Shown here piece after piece: positions 37,072 through 46,790 of a DNA stretch of 64,000 nucleotides. The notes below the pieces were generated by a model that saw nothing but the letters and a program-made list of their open reading frames with translations, did not search any database and was not told where the DNA came from. Position 1 is the stretch's first letter. Each line of letters starts with the position of its first letter. The translations under genes were made by a program, and so were the position numbers. The DNA is from Halospina denitrificans (GTDB lineage: Bacteria > Pseudomonadota > Gammaproteobacteria > Pseudomonadales > Oleiphilaceae): contig NZ_SOAX01000006.1 in assembly GCF_004364635.1 (NCBI RefSeq), positions 62,001 to 126,000 on the forward strand. The letters run 5' to 3'.

Positions 37072-37929
37072 TCAGTCGAAAACCACCGTGCGGTTGTCGT
37101 AGCTGAGAACCTTTCGTTGTATATGGAACCAGATGGCCCTGGCGAGCACCGTGCGCTCCAGGTCCCTACCTTTGCGGACGAGTGCGTCCACGGGGTCGCG
37201 ATGGGTGATAGGTGTCACGTCCTGGGCAATGATGGGGCCGGAATCCAGTTCTTCCGTGACGTAATGGCTGGTCGCACCAATGATCTTAACGCCCCTTGCG
37301 TGGGCCGAATGGTAGGGCCTGGAGCCGGGAAAGGCGGGTAGAAAGGAGTGGTGGATATTGATGATCCGTGCGTCAAAGGCATTGATCAGCCTTGGCGACA
37401 GCACCTGCATATAGCGGGCGAGGACCACCAGGTCGATCGCGAATTCATGCAGCAGCGCCAGCTCCCGTTCTTCCTGTTCAGCCTTGTTGGTGGCATCGAT
37501 GGGAAAGACCCGGAACTCAATACCGAACTGCTCCGCCACGGGCCGCAGTGTATCGTGGTTGCTGATGATCAGCGGAATCTCGACCTGCCACTCGCCCGAC
37601 TGCCAGCGGGCAAGGAGATCGGTGAGGCAGTGAGGCAGGCGCGAGACAAAGATGGCCATTCGAGGCCGTTCATTGGAGAAGTGTAGTTGCCACTGCATGT
37701 GAAAGGGCGTACCGATGGCGTCGCCGAAGCGTTCAGCAATCTGTGGCAACGGAATCCTGAAACCGGCCAGATCCCACTCAACCCGCATGAAAAACACGCC
37801 CCGCTCATCGTCCACATGCTGGTCCAGATCCAGGATGTTGCCGCCGTTGTCCGCTATGAAGTTGGAAATGGCGGCCACCAGGCCGGGTTGGTCCGGGCAG
37901 TGGATGAGCAGGATGGCCGAGACGTCCAT
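37072..37929 (-). CDS. purU: Formyltetrahydrofolate deformylase
   Basis: Hydrolyses 10-formyl-THF to formate and THF, supplying formate for PurT and balancing one-carbon pools. 285 residues (E. coli 280): N-terminal ACT domain (about 5-85, ILLIHCPDQPGLVAAISNFI) and formyltransferase domain with the N-H-D catalytic set in NIHHSFLPAFPGSRPYHSA and EELDSGPIIAQD. AGGAGAT lies 9 bases before the ATG. Single gene. Confidence 0.96.
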   Translation of the reverse strand: MDVSAILLIHCPDQPGLVAAISNFIADNGGNILDLDQHVDDERGVFFMRVEWDLAGFRIPLPQIAERFGDAIGTPFHMQWQLHFSNERPRMAIFVSRLPHCLTDLLARWQSGEWQVEIPLIISNHDTLRPVAEQFGIEFRVFPIDATNKAEQEERELALLHEFAIDLVVLARYMQVLSPRLINAFDARIINIHHSFLPAFPGSRPYHSAHARGVKIIGATSHYVTEELDSGPIIAQDVTPITHRDPVDALVRKGRDLERTVLARAIWFHIQRKVLSYDNRTVVFD

Positions 37930-38078
37930 AACGGTATCTCCTGGTTGGGGGTTGTCGGCTTCTCATCGCTGGGAGAGCCTGCTATGTTCCATTTCAGTGT
38001 CATCATAACCCGCCGGGCAGGCATTCCGGTGGAAACGGAAAAAAGTCGCGCAGTGGCGGCGTATTAAACGGAGGTACA

Positions 38079-39377
38079 ATGAGTTCACTTGCCACGGACG
38101 AGGACCGCGTCCCGCCCATCTGGGAGCGGCTGCCCCAGGTGTTCGGCTATCCCTTCAAGTCAGCCTGCCTGACGGCCCTCAGTCTTTACGCGGTCCTTTA
38201 TGCCATTGGAATCCTGATTCCTGTCATCGGTCTGTTGTTTGGGTTGGCCGCCTGGATCGGGCTGTACAAGTTTGCCTACGACGTTCTGGATGCCACCGCC
38301 CGCGGCTGGGATTCGCCCCCCGAGATCCAGCGGGGCACGAGCAGCCTTGTGCTGTTCAAGACGATAGGACTTTTCATGGTCCTGATCTTTGGTCTTGTCA
38401 TGATCGCAAGCGTCACAGGATCGATGTTGCTGCTGATTGCCGGGGTCGTGTTCATAGTGCTGGCGACGCCCGCAGCCATTATCACCCTGGCTATTACCGG
38501 CAGCCTGATCAATGCGCTCAATCCCGCCACCTGGGTCGATATCATGCGCACCGTGGGCCTGCCCTATTTCATCGCCTCGTTGCTGCTCTTTATGCTGGGT
38601 ATCAGCCGAGGAGTTGCCGAGTCCCTGCTTACCGGTGCGGTGGGTGCGGGATTTATTGGTCATATTGGTCTTTTCCTTGTGGGGGGCTACTTCCTGATCG
38701 CCTCTTTTCACCTCATGGGGTACCTGGTTTTCCAGCATCATGATGCACTTGGGGTTCAGCAGGAAGTTGATGCAAGCACCCGTGCCGCCGCCAATGACAG
38801 TCGCAGCCCCACGCTCCAGCAGGCAGAGGCGCTGGTGCGGGACGGGAATGTGGACGAGGCGATCGCGCTGCTTTATCGCGAACTGCGTACCGGGGGACAG
38901 CCGGAGGAACACGACCGCTACCGCAAGCTGCTTGAGCTGCAGGGGCGCAATGAGGATCTGCTCGCCCATGGCCGAGAATACATTCCGGTTCTGCTGTATG
39001 GGGTTGAGCAGCCCAAAAAGGCCCTGGGCGTGGCCGAGCACTGCCTGAAGATCGATCCCCGGTTTGAACCGTCCGACCCCAGACAGGTCCGGGACCTGGC
39101 CCGCATTGCGGACCGTTACGACTGGCATGAGCTGGTCATGCGGCTGACCAATGGTTTTGCCAAACGCCATCCCAGTCATCCGGACGTGGTGGAGAATTAT
39201 TATCTCGGCGCCAGGGCGCTTTTCTACGGTCGCGGGGATGAAACCAAGGCCCTTGGAGTGCTTCGCCAGCTGCAGAAACGGTTCCCGGAACATCCGCTGA
39301 AGGATGATATTGACCAGCTGGCAGCGACCGCGGAAAACGTCGCCAACAGCGTGGTCGGAAACAGCAGCAGTGCCTGA
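38079..39377 (+). CDS. Membrane protein with C-terminal TPR-like region
   Basis: 432 residues. The N-terminal half (about 28-225) has six or seven membrane segments, for example VLYAIGILIPVIGLLFGLAA and LLLIAGVVFIVLATPAAIIT. The C-terminal half (about 245-425) is soluble and made of helical pairs resembling tetratricopeptide repeats (PTLQQAEALVRDGNVDEAIA, KALGVAEHCLKIDPRF, KALGVLRQLQKRFPEHPLKD). GGAGGT precedes the ATG. It ends 6 bases from the end of a convergent rhomboid protease that also carries a helical C-terminal extension. No function is assigned. Confidence 0.75.
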   Translation: MSSLATDEDRVPPIWERLPQVFGYPFKSACLTALSLYAVLYAIGILIPVIGLLFGLAAWIGLYKFAYDVLDATARGWDSPPEIQRGTSSLVLFKTIGLFMVLIFGLVMIASVTGSMLLLIAGVVFIVLATPAAIITLAITGSLINALNPATWVDIMRTVGLPYFIASLLLFMLGISRGVAESLLTGAVGAGFIGHIGLFLVGGYFLIASFHLMGYLVFQHHDALGVQQEVDASTRAAANDSRSPTLQQAEALVRDGNVDEAIALLYRELRTGGQPEEHDRYRKLLELQGRNEDLLAHGREYIPVLLYGVEQPKKALGVAEHCLKIDPRFEPSDPRQVRDLARIADRYDWHELVMRLTNGFAKRHPSHPDVVENYYLGARALFYGRGDETKALGVLRQLQKRFPEHPLKDDIDQLAATAENVANSVVGNSSSA

Positions 39378-39383
39378 ACGGAC

Positions 39384-40862
39384 CTAGCCCAGGTTCCTGG
39401 CCGCGTTCAGCAGGGCCGGGTCCTCGGTGAGCTTCGGGACCTGCTCGACGTAGGGCCGGGCCTCATCACCGCGCCCGTCCGCGGACAGCTTGTTTGCCAG
39501 CTTGAGACAGGCGGTGGCCAGCCCCTCCTTGTCCCTGGGCTTGCGCAGGAGCCCATTCAGCAGGAGGCGACCCTCGTCGAGCGCCCCCCAGTGGATGAGT
39601 CGGGAGGCAAGCTGAAGGGCCTGGCTGCCATCCATGCGCATGCCGGCGCGTCGGCGGTGTTCCCGGAAGGTATCAATCACCAGCTGGCGTTCGTCGCTGT
39701 CTTCGCCTTTGAGGGCCAGTATGCGGCGGGCGGCATCATTCACTTCCGGATCGTCCGCCTTGAGCTTGCAGGCCCCGTACCAGGCCTTGAGTACGGCGGT
39801 ATCTCCGGGATGACGCTCCAGCAGTGGCCTGAGCTTGTGCTTGGCCTGGGGGACGCGCAGTTCCGCAATATCCGCGCGTGCTGACGCCAGTGTTTCCCGG
39901 TCATCGTCACGCTGGGATTCCTCCTCCAGAAAATCATCTCTCTGCCAATCCAGCTGGCGAACCCCGAAAGCCAGTAGTGCCCCCGTCACAATGCCGCCCA
40001 TATGGGCTTCATAGGCAACATTGGTGCCGTCCGCCATCAGGAACTGTAAAAGCTCCCAGCCAAGCCAGGCGGGCAGCAGGATAATGGCCGGAGCCCGGAC
40101 ATAATCGAAGTAGACCCAGACCCAGTAGAAAAAACGCACCCTGAGCCGGCCGTAGAGAACGGTGAAGAGCCCCATCAACCCGGCAATGGCTCCCGAGGCC
40201 CCGAGCATCCCCGTGGGCAATCCCCAGTGAACCGCCAGTGAGGCCGAGGCGGCGCCAAATCCCGCAACCAGGTAGCTTGCCAGGAAAAGCCCCCGACCCA
40301 GGGCCCCTTCGACCAGGATCCCCAACAGAAGCAGAAACACCATGTTGCCTACCAGGTGCCCCACGCCGCCATGCATGAACATGTGCGTCAGGGCGGTGAC
40401 TGGATCAAAATCGTCGTAACGCATCAGGTAGCGGCGGGTGAAGCTCCTGTCGATCAGCGCTTCGTAGTCGCGCCGATCGGAGTGCCAGGCGTTGTATTCG
40501 TCGGTGCCGGGTTCGGCGAAGGCGCCGTCCTGGGCGGCATCAAGAAAGTCCGGATGGGACTCGACCACCCGTGATCGGACCATGGCTACCAGCTCCGGGT
40601 CATATTCCGCCTCCTCCAGCGCGTCGGCCTCCTTCATATCCTCACGAAAGGCCTGGTCCTGCGGCGGCACGTAACTGTCCAGCCATTGCCACTCGCGCTC
40701 TTCCAGGCCACTTTCGTGGTAATAGCGGGCGGCCTCCATCTCAACTTCCGTGTCGCCCCCCTGCAATCCGAGGTAAACAAAGACGTTTGCCAGGATGAGA
40801 AGGAGGGTGACGAGTGGGAAATTCCTGCGGGAGAGTTTCTTGTGAAGGGGGATGATCAACAC
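39384..40862 (-). CDS. Rhomboid-family intramembrane serine protease with long insertion and helical tail
   Basis: 492 residues from a GTG start. After TM1 (about 17-33) there is an unusually long, acidic insertion (about 36-150), then the six-helix rhomboid core: HMFMHGGVGHLVGNMVFLLL, the catalytic S223 in LGASGAIAGLM and H287 in YEAHMGGIVTGALLAFG. S223/H287 make the usual dyad, so the enzyme should be active. Beyond about 300 is a soluble region of helical repeats (RVPQAKHKLRPLLERHPGD, LLNGLLRKPRDKEGLATACL). Its substrate is unknown. Confidence 0.88.
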   Translation of the reverse strand: MLIIPLHKKLSRRNFPLVTLLLILANVFVYLGLQGGDTEVEMEAARYYHESGLEEREWQWLDSYVPPQDQAFREDMKEADALEEAEYDPELVAMVRSRVVESHPDFLDAAQDGAFAEPGTDEYNAWHSDRRDYEALIDRSFTRRYLMRYDDFDPVTALTHMFMHGGVGHLVGNMVFLLLLGILVEGALGRGLFLASYLVAGFGAASASLAVHWGLPTGMLGASGAIAGLMGLFTVLYGRLRVRFFYWVWVYFDYVRAPAIILLPAWLGWELLQFLMADGTNVAYEAHMGGIVTGALLAFGVRQLDWQRDDFLEEESQRDDDRETLASARADIAELRVPQAKHKLRPLLERHPGDTAVLKAWYGACKLKADDPEVNDAARRILALKGEDSDERQLVIDTFREHRRRAGMRMDGSQALQLASRLIHWGALDEGRLLLNGLLRKPRDKEGLATACLKLANKLSADGRGDEARPYVEQVPKLTEDPALLNAARNLG

Positions 40863-40980
40863 GGCAACAAAGGTCCTTTTGTCATGCGGCTGGGGTTATC
40901 GGATACGAATGCGTCCCTGCATTTTTGTCCATCTTTTCCAATCTGTCATTGTTGGTCCGGATGGACCCCGCTATCCACGG

Positions 40981-42177
40981 CTACAGGCCCTGTCCGGCGT
41001 GTTGCCGACGTACCGCTCGTGGCGCTCCGGCCGCGAGCACCACACAGCCGAGTGAGCAGGCGGCCATGGTCAGCACGATGGGCAGCAGGGTTCCGCCGGC
41101 GAGGGCCGCTGATGTGGCGCTGATTGCCCCTGCCACCGTAAACTGCGAAGCCCCCAGCAGGGCTGAGGCCGTACCCCCCAGTTTGGGGAAGAACTCCAGA
41201 GCATTGGCCATGTTGTTGGGCACCAGGGCGCCCATGCAGCCGGTAGCCACAATGATGCAGGCGGCAACCGCCCAGTAGGGGGTCTCCAGCAAGGTGCAGA
41301 CGACGATTGCGGCGATGGCGGCGCCCTGTAGAAACACCCATGTTCGCAGCAGTCTCACGGACTCGAAGTGCAGCAGCAGTTTGCGGTTGAGCAGATTGAA
41401 CGTGGCCATGCCGCCGATGTTGGCGGCGAAGAGAGCGGAGAATAGAGTGCTCGAGAGGCCGAACCACTCCTGGTAGATGAAAGAGGCGTGGGTGATGAAT
41501 ACCAGCATGGCGCTGAATGCCAGGGCCTGGAGCGCAATAAAACGCATGGTTACGGGGTGTCTCAGAACCAGAAGGTAGTTGGTCACCAGGGTGTGAACCG
41601 GGGTGCTTTCGGTTTCCCTGGGTGGCAGTCGCCGGAAAAGCGCAAAGTGCAGAAGAATGGCGAGCAGCGCCGCATAGCAGGCCAGCATCACAAAGATCGC
41701 GGGCCAATCGCTGACCGTGAGCAGCAGGGTGCCGATGGAAGGCGCCGCAGCCGGGGCAATGAACATCATCAGGCCAATCAGCCCGAACAGGCGGGCAGAC
41801 TCCGATCCACGGAACTGGTCCCGGACCAGTGCCGGCACCGAGACCGCGCACAGGGCACCGCCAATGCCCTGGGTGGCGCGCCAGGTGAGCATCTCCGACA
41901 GCGTCTGCGCCTGTGCGACCATCAGTGCCGAGGCCGCAAAGATGGCCAGCCCCGAGAACAGGATCCGCTGTCGCCCGTAACGGTCCGACAGTGGCCCCCC
42001 GATAAGCTGGGCCAGGCCCAGCGAGGCCACATAGGCACTCAGGGTAAGCCCGATATCCGAGTTCATGGCGCCCAGGTCCTCAGCGATCCTCGGAAATGCG
42101 GGCAGGTAGGCATCCAGCGCCAGTGGCCCCAGGGCCACGGTCATTCCCAGCAGAAGGGCGAACTGGATGTGGGGCAT
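40981..42177 (-). CDS. MFS drug efflux transporter, Bcr/CflA family
   Basis: Proton-driven exporter of the Bcr/CflA group (12 membrane helices). 398 residues from the ATG with AGGAGGAG about 9 bases upstream; a TTG 27 bases further out is less likely. Family pieces: LGPLALDAYLPAFPRIAEDL, GGPLSDRYGRQRILFSGLA, WRATQGIGGALCAVSVPALV, and LIGLMMFIAPAAAPSIGTLL. The loop 2-3 motif GPLSDRYGRQ is typical MFS. The substrate is not predictable. It runs in the same direction as the EamA gene upstream of it. Confidence 0.9.
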   Translation of the reverse strand: MPHIQFALLLGMTVALGPLALDAYLPAFPRIAEDLGAMNSDIGLTLSAYVASLGLAQLIGGPLSDRYGRQRILFSGLAIFAASALMVAQAQTLSEMLTWRATQGIGGALCAVSVPALVRDQFRGSESARLFGLIGLMMFIAPAAAPSIGTLLLTVSDWPAIFVMLACYAALLAILLHFALFRRLPPRETESTPVHTLVTNYLLVLRHPVTMRFIALQALAFSAMLVFITHASFIYQEWFGLSSTLFSALFAANIGGMATFNLLNRKLLLHFESVRLLRTWVFLQGAAIAAIVVCTLLETPYWAVAACIIVATGCMGALVPNNMANALEFFPKLGGTASALLGASQFTVAGAISATSAALAGGTLLPIVLTMAACSLGCVVLAAGAPRAVRRQHAGQGL

Positions 42178-42292
42178 GAATCGGGTCTCCTCCTGGCGGC
42201 GCAACCACCGGATTTTATCATTGATCGGTGATATCCCGTTAGGAGGCTAATCAATGCAGGCGTCCGTGAATACCGCGATACTCCAGGCGGGA

Positions 42293-43162
42293 TCAGGCCA
42301 GGCGCAGGCGTGCATAGCGCGAGAACCGCGCATTCACCCAGAGTGACAGGCCGATCACGGCGCCACCGGCCACAAGTCGCGCCAGGTTGGCATCCTGGTT
42401 CCAGATTACCAGGTTGACCAGCAGACCGGCGGGAACCAGTGCATTGTTCATCACCGCCAGGGTGCCCGCATCCACCAGGCAGGCGCCACGATTCCAGAGG
42501 AACAGTCCGATTCCGGATGCGGCAAAACCCAGCCAACCGAGAACCGCCCAATGCGTCGTGGTTGCGGGGAGCATCGTGCGGTCACCGAAAACCAGGAATG
42601 CGGGCAGGGCGATCACCAGTGCGCCCAGGAAGAAGAACCCGAAATAGCGCCAGGCCGGAACCGTGGTGGGGTAGAAGCGGAACAGGTGCTTGTAGCCCAC
42701 CTGCCCCGCCGCAAAGGCCGCGTTGGCGCCCTGCATCAGAAGGAATCCCGTCAGGAATCCCGGACTCAGCCCGTCATAGCGGATGATGACCGCGCCCAGG
42801 GTTGCGATGGCCGCAGCCAGCAGCGCGACCGGCGCAAAGCGGCGGTAGAACGCATCGTCGATGAGCGTGATGTAGAGGGGCGTAAAGACGGTGAACAGCA
42901 GTACTTCCGGCACATTCAGGAAGGCAAAGGAGCGGTAGAGGAGCAGGTAGGTTACGCCGAACTGGAGCATGCCCACTACCATGACCCCCAGCAGCAGCCC
43001 AGGCGCCAGCCCTCGCCAGCGGATCAGTGGCAGGAAGACGAGGGCGCCGCAGGTGACGCGGGTCAGCACGGCAAAGTCACTGTCCACTGCGCCGGCCAGA
43101 TACTCCCCAATCAGGCTGAATGAAAAGGCCCAGAGAACCGTGACGAAAACCAGGTATGCCAA
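42293..43162 (-). CDS. EamA (DMT) family transporter
   Basis: 289 residues with ten predicted membrane helices in two EamA repeats (about 2-135 and 145-280), for example FVTVLWAFSFSLIGEYLAGA and WAVLGWLGFAASGIGLFLWN. The start is TTG, with GGAG 7 bases upstream. Drug/metabolite superfamily members move amino acids, cofactors or metabolites; the solute is unknown. It is upstream of the Bcr/CflA exporter and downstream of the tspO-like gene. Confidence 0.88.
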   Translation of the reverse strand: MAYLVFVTVLWAFSFSLIGEYLAGAVDSDFAVLTRVTCGALVFLPLIRWRGLAPGLLLGVMVVGMLQFGVTYLLLYRSFAFLNVPEVLLFTVFTPLYITLIDDAFYRRFAPVALLAAAIATLGAVIIRYDGLSPGFLTGFLLMQGANAAFAAGQVGYKHLFRFYPTTVPAWRYFGFFFLGALVIALPAFLVFGDRTMLPATTTHWAVLGWLGFAASGIGLFLWNRGACLVDAGTLAVMNNALVPAGLLVNLVIWNQDANLARLVAGGAVIGLSLWVNARFSRYARLRLA

Positions 43163-43235
43163 TTAACCACTCCATGAAACGGGCACGCATTGTACCCCGG
43201 TGTCCCGTTCAAAGGCAGTGCCCGCTTCCGGGCGA

Positions 43236-43730
43236 TCAGAGCAGCTGCGGATTGAGCTGCCAGACGCTGATATTGAGTGCCACCGCAAGGCTGACCCAGA
43301 GCAGGTAGGGGACCAGAAGCACAGCGGCTAACGGCTTTGTCCGCCAGAATGCAATCAGGGTGGCGACGATCAGTACCCACAGCACCAGGATGTTGGCGAC
43401 CGACAGTGCGCCTAGATGCCAGGCAAAGAAGAGCCAACTCCAGAGCACATTGGGAACAAGCTGGATCAGGAAGATCGACAGTGGTAGCGCGGCACCCCGG
43501 AACCCCTGATCACGCCAGATGAGCCAGGCGGCCAGGGTCATCAGGGTATAGAGGGTCGTCCAGACAGGGCCGAACCAGCTTCCGGGCGGTGCCCAGGCCG
43601 GTTGTGTCAGCGTCTGGTAGAAGCTGCCCGCGTTGATCGAGGCAACCGCACCCAGAACCGCCACAAACACCATAATCACGAACCACCCAGCCAGACCTGC
43701 CAGCTGTTCAGTTGTGGAAAAACGCGACAT
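43236..43730 (-). CDS. tspO: TspO/MBR family tryptophan-rich sensory protein
   Basis: 164 residues, five membrane helices, rich in tryptophan. TspO signatures are LTQPAWAPPGSWFGPVWTTL and LFFAWHLGALSVANILVLW, and the WxPP turn is intact. TspO proteins bind porphyrins and cholesterol-like ligands and take part in stress and tetrapyrrole handling. GGAG lies 8 bases before the ATG. No photosynthesis or haem gene is adjacent. Confidence 0.93.
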   Translation of the reverse strand: MSRFSTTEQLAGLAGWFVIMVFVAVLGAVASINAGSFYQTLTQPAWAPPGSWFGPVWTTLYTLMTLAAWLIWRDQGFRGAALPLSIFLIQLVPNVLWSWLFFAWHLGALSVANILVLWVLIVATLIAFWRTKPLAAVLLVPYLLWVSLAVALNISVWQLNPQLL

Positions 43731-43765
43731 TCATCATTCTCCGAACTGGAACCGGGATCAGCCGC

Positions 43766-44347
43766 TCAGCGGACAGGGCGCTGGACTTCCTCATCGCTAC
43801 CAGCAGGAACCAGGGCAATGCGACCGGGCTTGATGGCCACCTTCAGGTTCATCATGCCGAACAGCCGGGCGGCTCCGTCATCCTCATCCAGTCGATAGAC
43901 CGGGTTTTCGTTCAACAGCTGCGAGGCAAAATCCGACAGGGTTCCTTTCAGCGGGGACAGGTTAAAGGCGCTTCCAGCGGCCTCGATCTCCGAGGACAGC
44001 AGTTTCACATTGCGCACATAGATCGCTTTTTCCTCAGGCTCGTACTCGGGCTTGCCCTCCACGCTGAACCGGATGTCGATGGGCACGCGCGGCACCTGCA
44101 GAATGGCCTTGCCCGCAAAGTCGATCACGACGATTTCCCGGTTATCCGGCCCAATCGCCACATCGGCCTGGTTCAGCTGAAGGGTGATGGGCAGGCCGCT
44201 GGCCTGGATGTCCCGGGAGACGTTCTGGATCTGTTCCGCCAGGTGGCCCTGGACTGTCGCTTCATCAATGCTGTAGGGGCTGAAGCTGGCGCAGCCGCTG
44301 GCCATACCCAGCAGCAGCGCCGCAACCATGATACGTAATCCTTTCAA
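43766..44347 (-). CDS. DUF1439 lipoprotein, YceB-like
   Basis: 193 residues. A lipoprotein signal peptide ends in the lipobox MASGC, so the mature protein begins at C19 (cysteine, then ASF). The TTG start is preferred because it supplies K and R before the hydrophobic core; the internal ATG at 44329 lacks them. The body resembles E. coli YceB: VKLLSSEIEAAG, NENPVYRLDEDDG and LKVAIKPGRIALVPAG. Function unknown; outer-membrane or periplasmic anchoring is expected. It lies 28 bases from the aminotransferase gene, in the same direction. Confidence 0.85.
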   Translation of the reverse strand: MKGLRIMVAALLLGMASGCASFSPYSIDEATVQGHLAEQIQNVSRDIQASGLPITLQLNQADVAIGPDNREIVVIDFAGKAILQVPRVPIDIRFSVEGKPEYEPEEKAIYVRNVKLLSSEIEAAGSAFNLSPLKGTLSDFASQLLNENPVYRLDEDDGAARLFGMMNLKVAIKPGRIALVPAGSDEEVQRPVR

Positions 44348-44374
44348 GATTCCGATTCCTGTGTGTTCCGTTGA

Positions 44375-45604
44375 TCAGAAGTTCTGCTTTTTCATCCAGG
44401 GGATGATGCGGTCAAAGGCTTCCTCAATCTTCTCGCTTGATGTGGAGAACGAGAACCGGATCGAGTTGGTGCAGTGTTCCCCGAAGGCATCGCCGGGAAC
44501 GGCGCAGACACCGGTTTCCTTGAGCATGCGGAGGCAGACATCGGCCGCGTCCACATGGTCCGGAAGGTCCGGGAAGATGAAGAAGCCGCCGCCCGGCTTG
44601 TAGCCGGTCAGGTGTGGCGTCTGGTTCACCAGGTCGACGATCAGGTCCCGCCGTTCACGGTAGATGTCGATCATGTCCCGCACGCTCTGCTGGTCGCCTT
44701 CCAGTGCTGCCACGCCGCCAAACTGGGCGGGCGTGTTGGCCACCGAGGTGGTGAACATGTGGTAGCGTCGCAGCTTCTTGATCGCGCCCTGGCTGGAGAT
44801 AACCCAGCCCACGCGAAGACCCGCCATGCTGTAGGTCTTGGAGAAGCTGGAGATGCACATGAGGTGGTCCAGGTCCGTACCGCAGCTCAGCACGCTGGCG
44901 TATTCCTCGTCATCCAGGATCATGTGGTCGTAGACCTCGTCACTGAACACCTGGATGCCCCGGAAAGCGCACTCTTCCACGATGGCCTCGATCGTGGATT
45001 TGGGATAGACCGCACCCGTGGGGTTATTCGGTGAGTTCAGGACCACCGCAAAGGTGCGCATGCCGATGTTCTTGATGATGTCGTCCGGGTCCAGCTGGTG
45101 GCCGTTTTCCGGGCGGGTCGGGATGAATTTCACCTCGCCACCGTTCATGCGTATGAGCGGGGCATAAAGGAGAAAGGAAGGATCCACTACAAGGAACTGG
45201 CGTCCGGGCGCTGCTGTTGCTGACAGCGCGAGGTACATGGCCTCGGTGGCACCGCTGGTGACCAGGATGTTCTCCGTGGACAGCTCGCGTCCGTAGCGGT
45301 TGCCATAATAGTCGCGTAGTGCCACCAGCAGCTCCGGCAGGCCAGCATCCATGGTGTACCCGGTCTGGCCTGCATGGAGGGCGTCAACCACGGCATCGGT
45401 GACGTGCTTGGGTGTGGGGAGATCCGGCTGGCCAATGGACAGGTGGATCACATCGTCCATTTCCGCGGCCATGTTCACCATCCGGCGGATGCCCGGTACC
45501 GGTATCGCCTGCATGGACGGATGCCAGCGAGCCTTCGCCTTACGGTAGGTCAGCTTGCGCTTGGGTGCACTCGGAGCGACTGCCTTGCCCGGAGATGTTG
45601 CCAT
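44375..45604 (-). CDS. PLP-dependent aminotransferase, class I
   Basis: 409 residues, fold type I. The PLP lysine lies in SFSKTYSMAGLRVGWV; NSPNNPTGAVYP and SDEVYDHMILDD are the other typical blocks, and the C-terminal arginine that holds the substrate carboxylate is in NSIRFSFSTSSEKI. The long form with an N-terminal extension (KAVAPSAPKRKLTYRKAKAR) is unusual. Best described as an aspartate-aminotransferase-like enzyme; the substrate is not assignable. GGGAGAG precedes the ATG. Divergent from the hydroxyacid dehydrogenase. Confidence 0.92.
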   Translation of the reverse strand: MATSPGKAVAPSAPKRKLTYRKAKARWHPSMQAIPVPGIRRMVNMAAEMDDVIHLSIGQPDLPTPKHVTDAVVDALHAGQTGYTMDAGLPELLVALRDYYGNRYGRELSTENILVTSGATEAMYLALSATAAPGRQFLVVDPSFLLYAPLIRMNGGEVKFIPTRPENGHQLDPDDIIKNIGMRTFAVVLNSPNNPTGAVYPKSTIEAIVEECAFRGIQVFSDEVYDHMILDDEEYASVLSCGTDLDHLMCISSFSKTYSMAGLRVGWVISSQGAIKKLRRYHMFTTSVANTPAQFGGVAALEGDQQSVRDMIDIYRERRDLIVDLVNQTPHLTGYKPGGGFFIFPDLPDHVDAADVCLRMLKETGVCAVPGDAFGEHCTNSIRFSFSTSSEKIEEAFDRIIPWMKKQNF

Positions 45605-45788
45605 GAACCGCTCTCCCGTGTCTGGATGGACATATAATTACTTCCACAATGGCCAATAAAGCCCCGGAAAGCAAGGGACTCACGGCCGCCCGCGAATCCG
45701 TGAAAACCCTTATCATGCCGGTATGGAATGGTAAAGTCAGCCCCCAGGCTCTATGCTGACGTCAGAACGCACCCGCAGGAGGTTTCTC

Positions 45789-46781
45789 ATGGCCAGCACG
45801 GACAACAAGCCCGTCATCACGGTACTCACGGCGCCGGACGAGGAGCGTCCACCAGGACTTGACCCCTTGTTCGACAGGGCCGCCGACGTCCGCTTTGCGT
45901 GGGACGCCGAAACCCTGCGCCAGACCCTGCCGGGCACGCACATCATGATGGTGACGGACTTCCGCACCGAGGCCCTGCGCGAGGCCTGGCCCTCGGCGGA
46001 TGCGCTGCAGTGGATCCATGCGACCAGCGCCGGCGTTGATGCACTGATGTTCCCCGAACTGGTCAACAGCGAAGTCACGGTTACCAATGCCCAGGGGATT
46101 TTCGACCGGGGCATTGCCGAATACGTGCTCTGCACCATTCTGATGTTCGCCAAGGACTTCCCCACCTCCATGCGGCTGCAGCTCCAGCACCATTGGAAGC
46201 ACCGGGATACGGAAAAGGCAAAGGGCGCACGGGTTCTGGTGGTGGGCGCCGGCTCCATCGGCCGGGAGATCGCCCGACTGACGTCTGCCATCGGCCTGGA
46301 AGTCCATGGCATTGCCCGCCGCTCACGCAGTGATGACCCGGACTTTGTGGCCGTGCATGACAACGCCGCGTTGCACGATCAGCTTGGCCTGGCCGACTTC
46401 GTGGTCATTGCCGCGCCGTTGACACCGGCCACCGAAAAGCTCTTCGACGCCAAGGCCTTCAAGGCCATGAAGTCCACCGCCCGCCTGATCAATATCGGCC
46501 GTGGCCCCATCGTGGACACCCAGGCCCTGGTAAGCGCTTTACAGAATGGCGACATTGCCGGCGTCGGGCTGGATGTGTTCGAGGAAGAACCCCTGCCGTC
46601 CGACCACCCCCTCTGGGCTATGGACAACGCCATCCTCACCGCCCACATGGCCGGCGACCTCATCGGCTGGAAAGCGGCCCTGACGGAGCAGTTCCTGGAG
46701 AACCTGGCCAACCGGGAGAAGGGCGAGGCGCTCTTCAACGTGGTGGATAAGGCCTCCGGGTATGTGCCGAACCGTCGTTGA
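45789..46781 (+). CDS. D-2-hydroxyacid dehydrogenase
   Basis: NAD(P)-dependent reductase of 2-oxoacids. The ATG chosen (330 residues) has GCAGGAGG 6 bases upstream; a start 36 bases earlier is unsupported. Rossmann motif VVGAGSIGREIARL, then VIAAPLTPATEKLF, the catalytic arginine in LINIGRGPIVDTQAL, the glutamate in LDVFEEEPLP and the histidine in NAILTAHMAGDL. Closest in style to the GhrA/GyaR-type glyoxylate/hydroxypyruvate reductases, but the substrate is uncertain. Convergent with the transglutaminase gene. Confidence 0.92.
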   Translation: MASTDNKPVITVLTAPDEERPPGLDPLFDRAADVRFAWDAETLRQTLPGTHIMMVTDFRTEALREAWPSADALQWIHATSAGVDALMFPELVNSEVTVTNAQGIFDRGIAEYVLCTILMFAKDFPTSMRLQLQHHWKHRDTEKAKGARVLVVGAGSIGREIARLTSAIGLEVHGIARRSRSDDPDFVAVHDNAALHDQLGLADFVVIAAPLTPATEKLFDAKAFKAMKSTARLINIGRGPIVDTQALVSALQNGDIAGVGLDVFEEEPLPSDHPLWAMDNAILTAHMAGDLIGWKAALTEQFLENLANREKGEALFNVVDKASGYVPNRR

Positions 46782-46790
46782 GCTCGGTTG

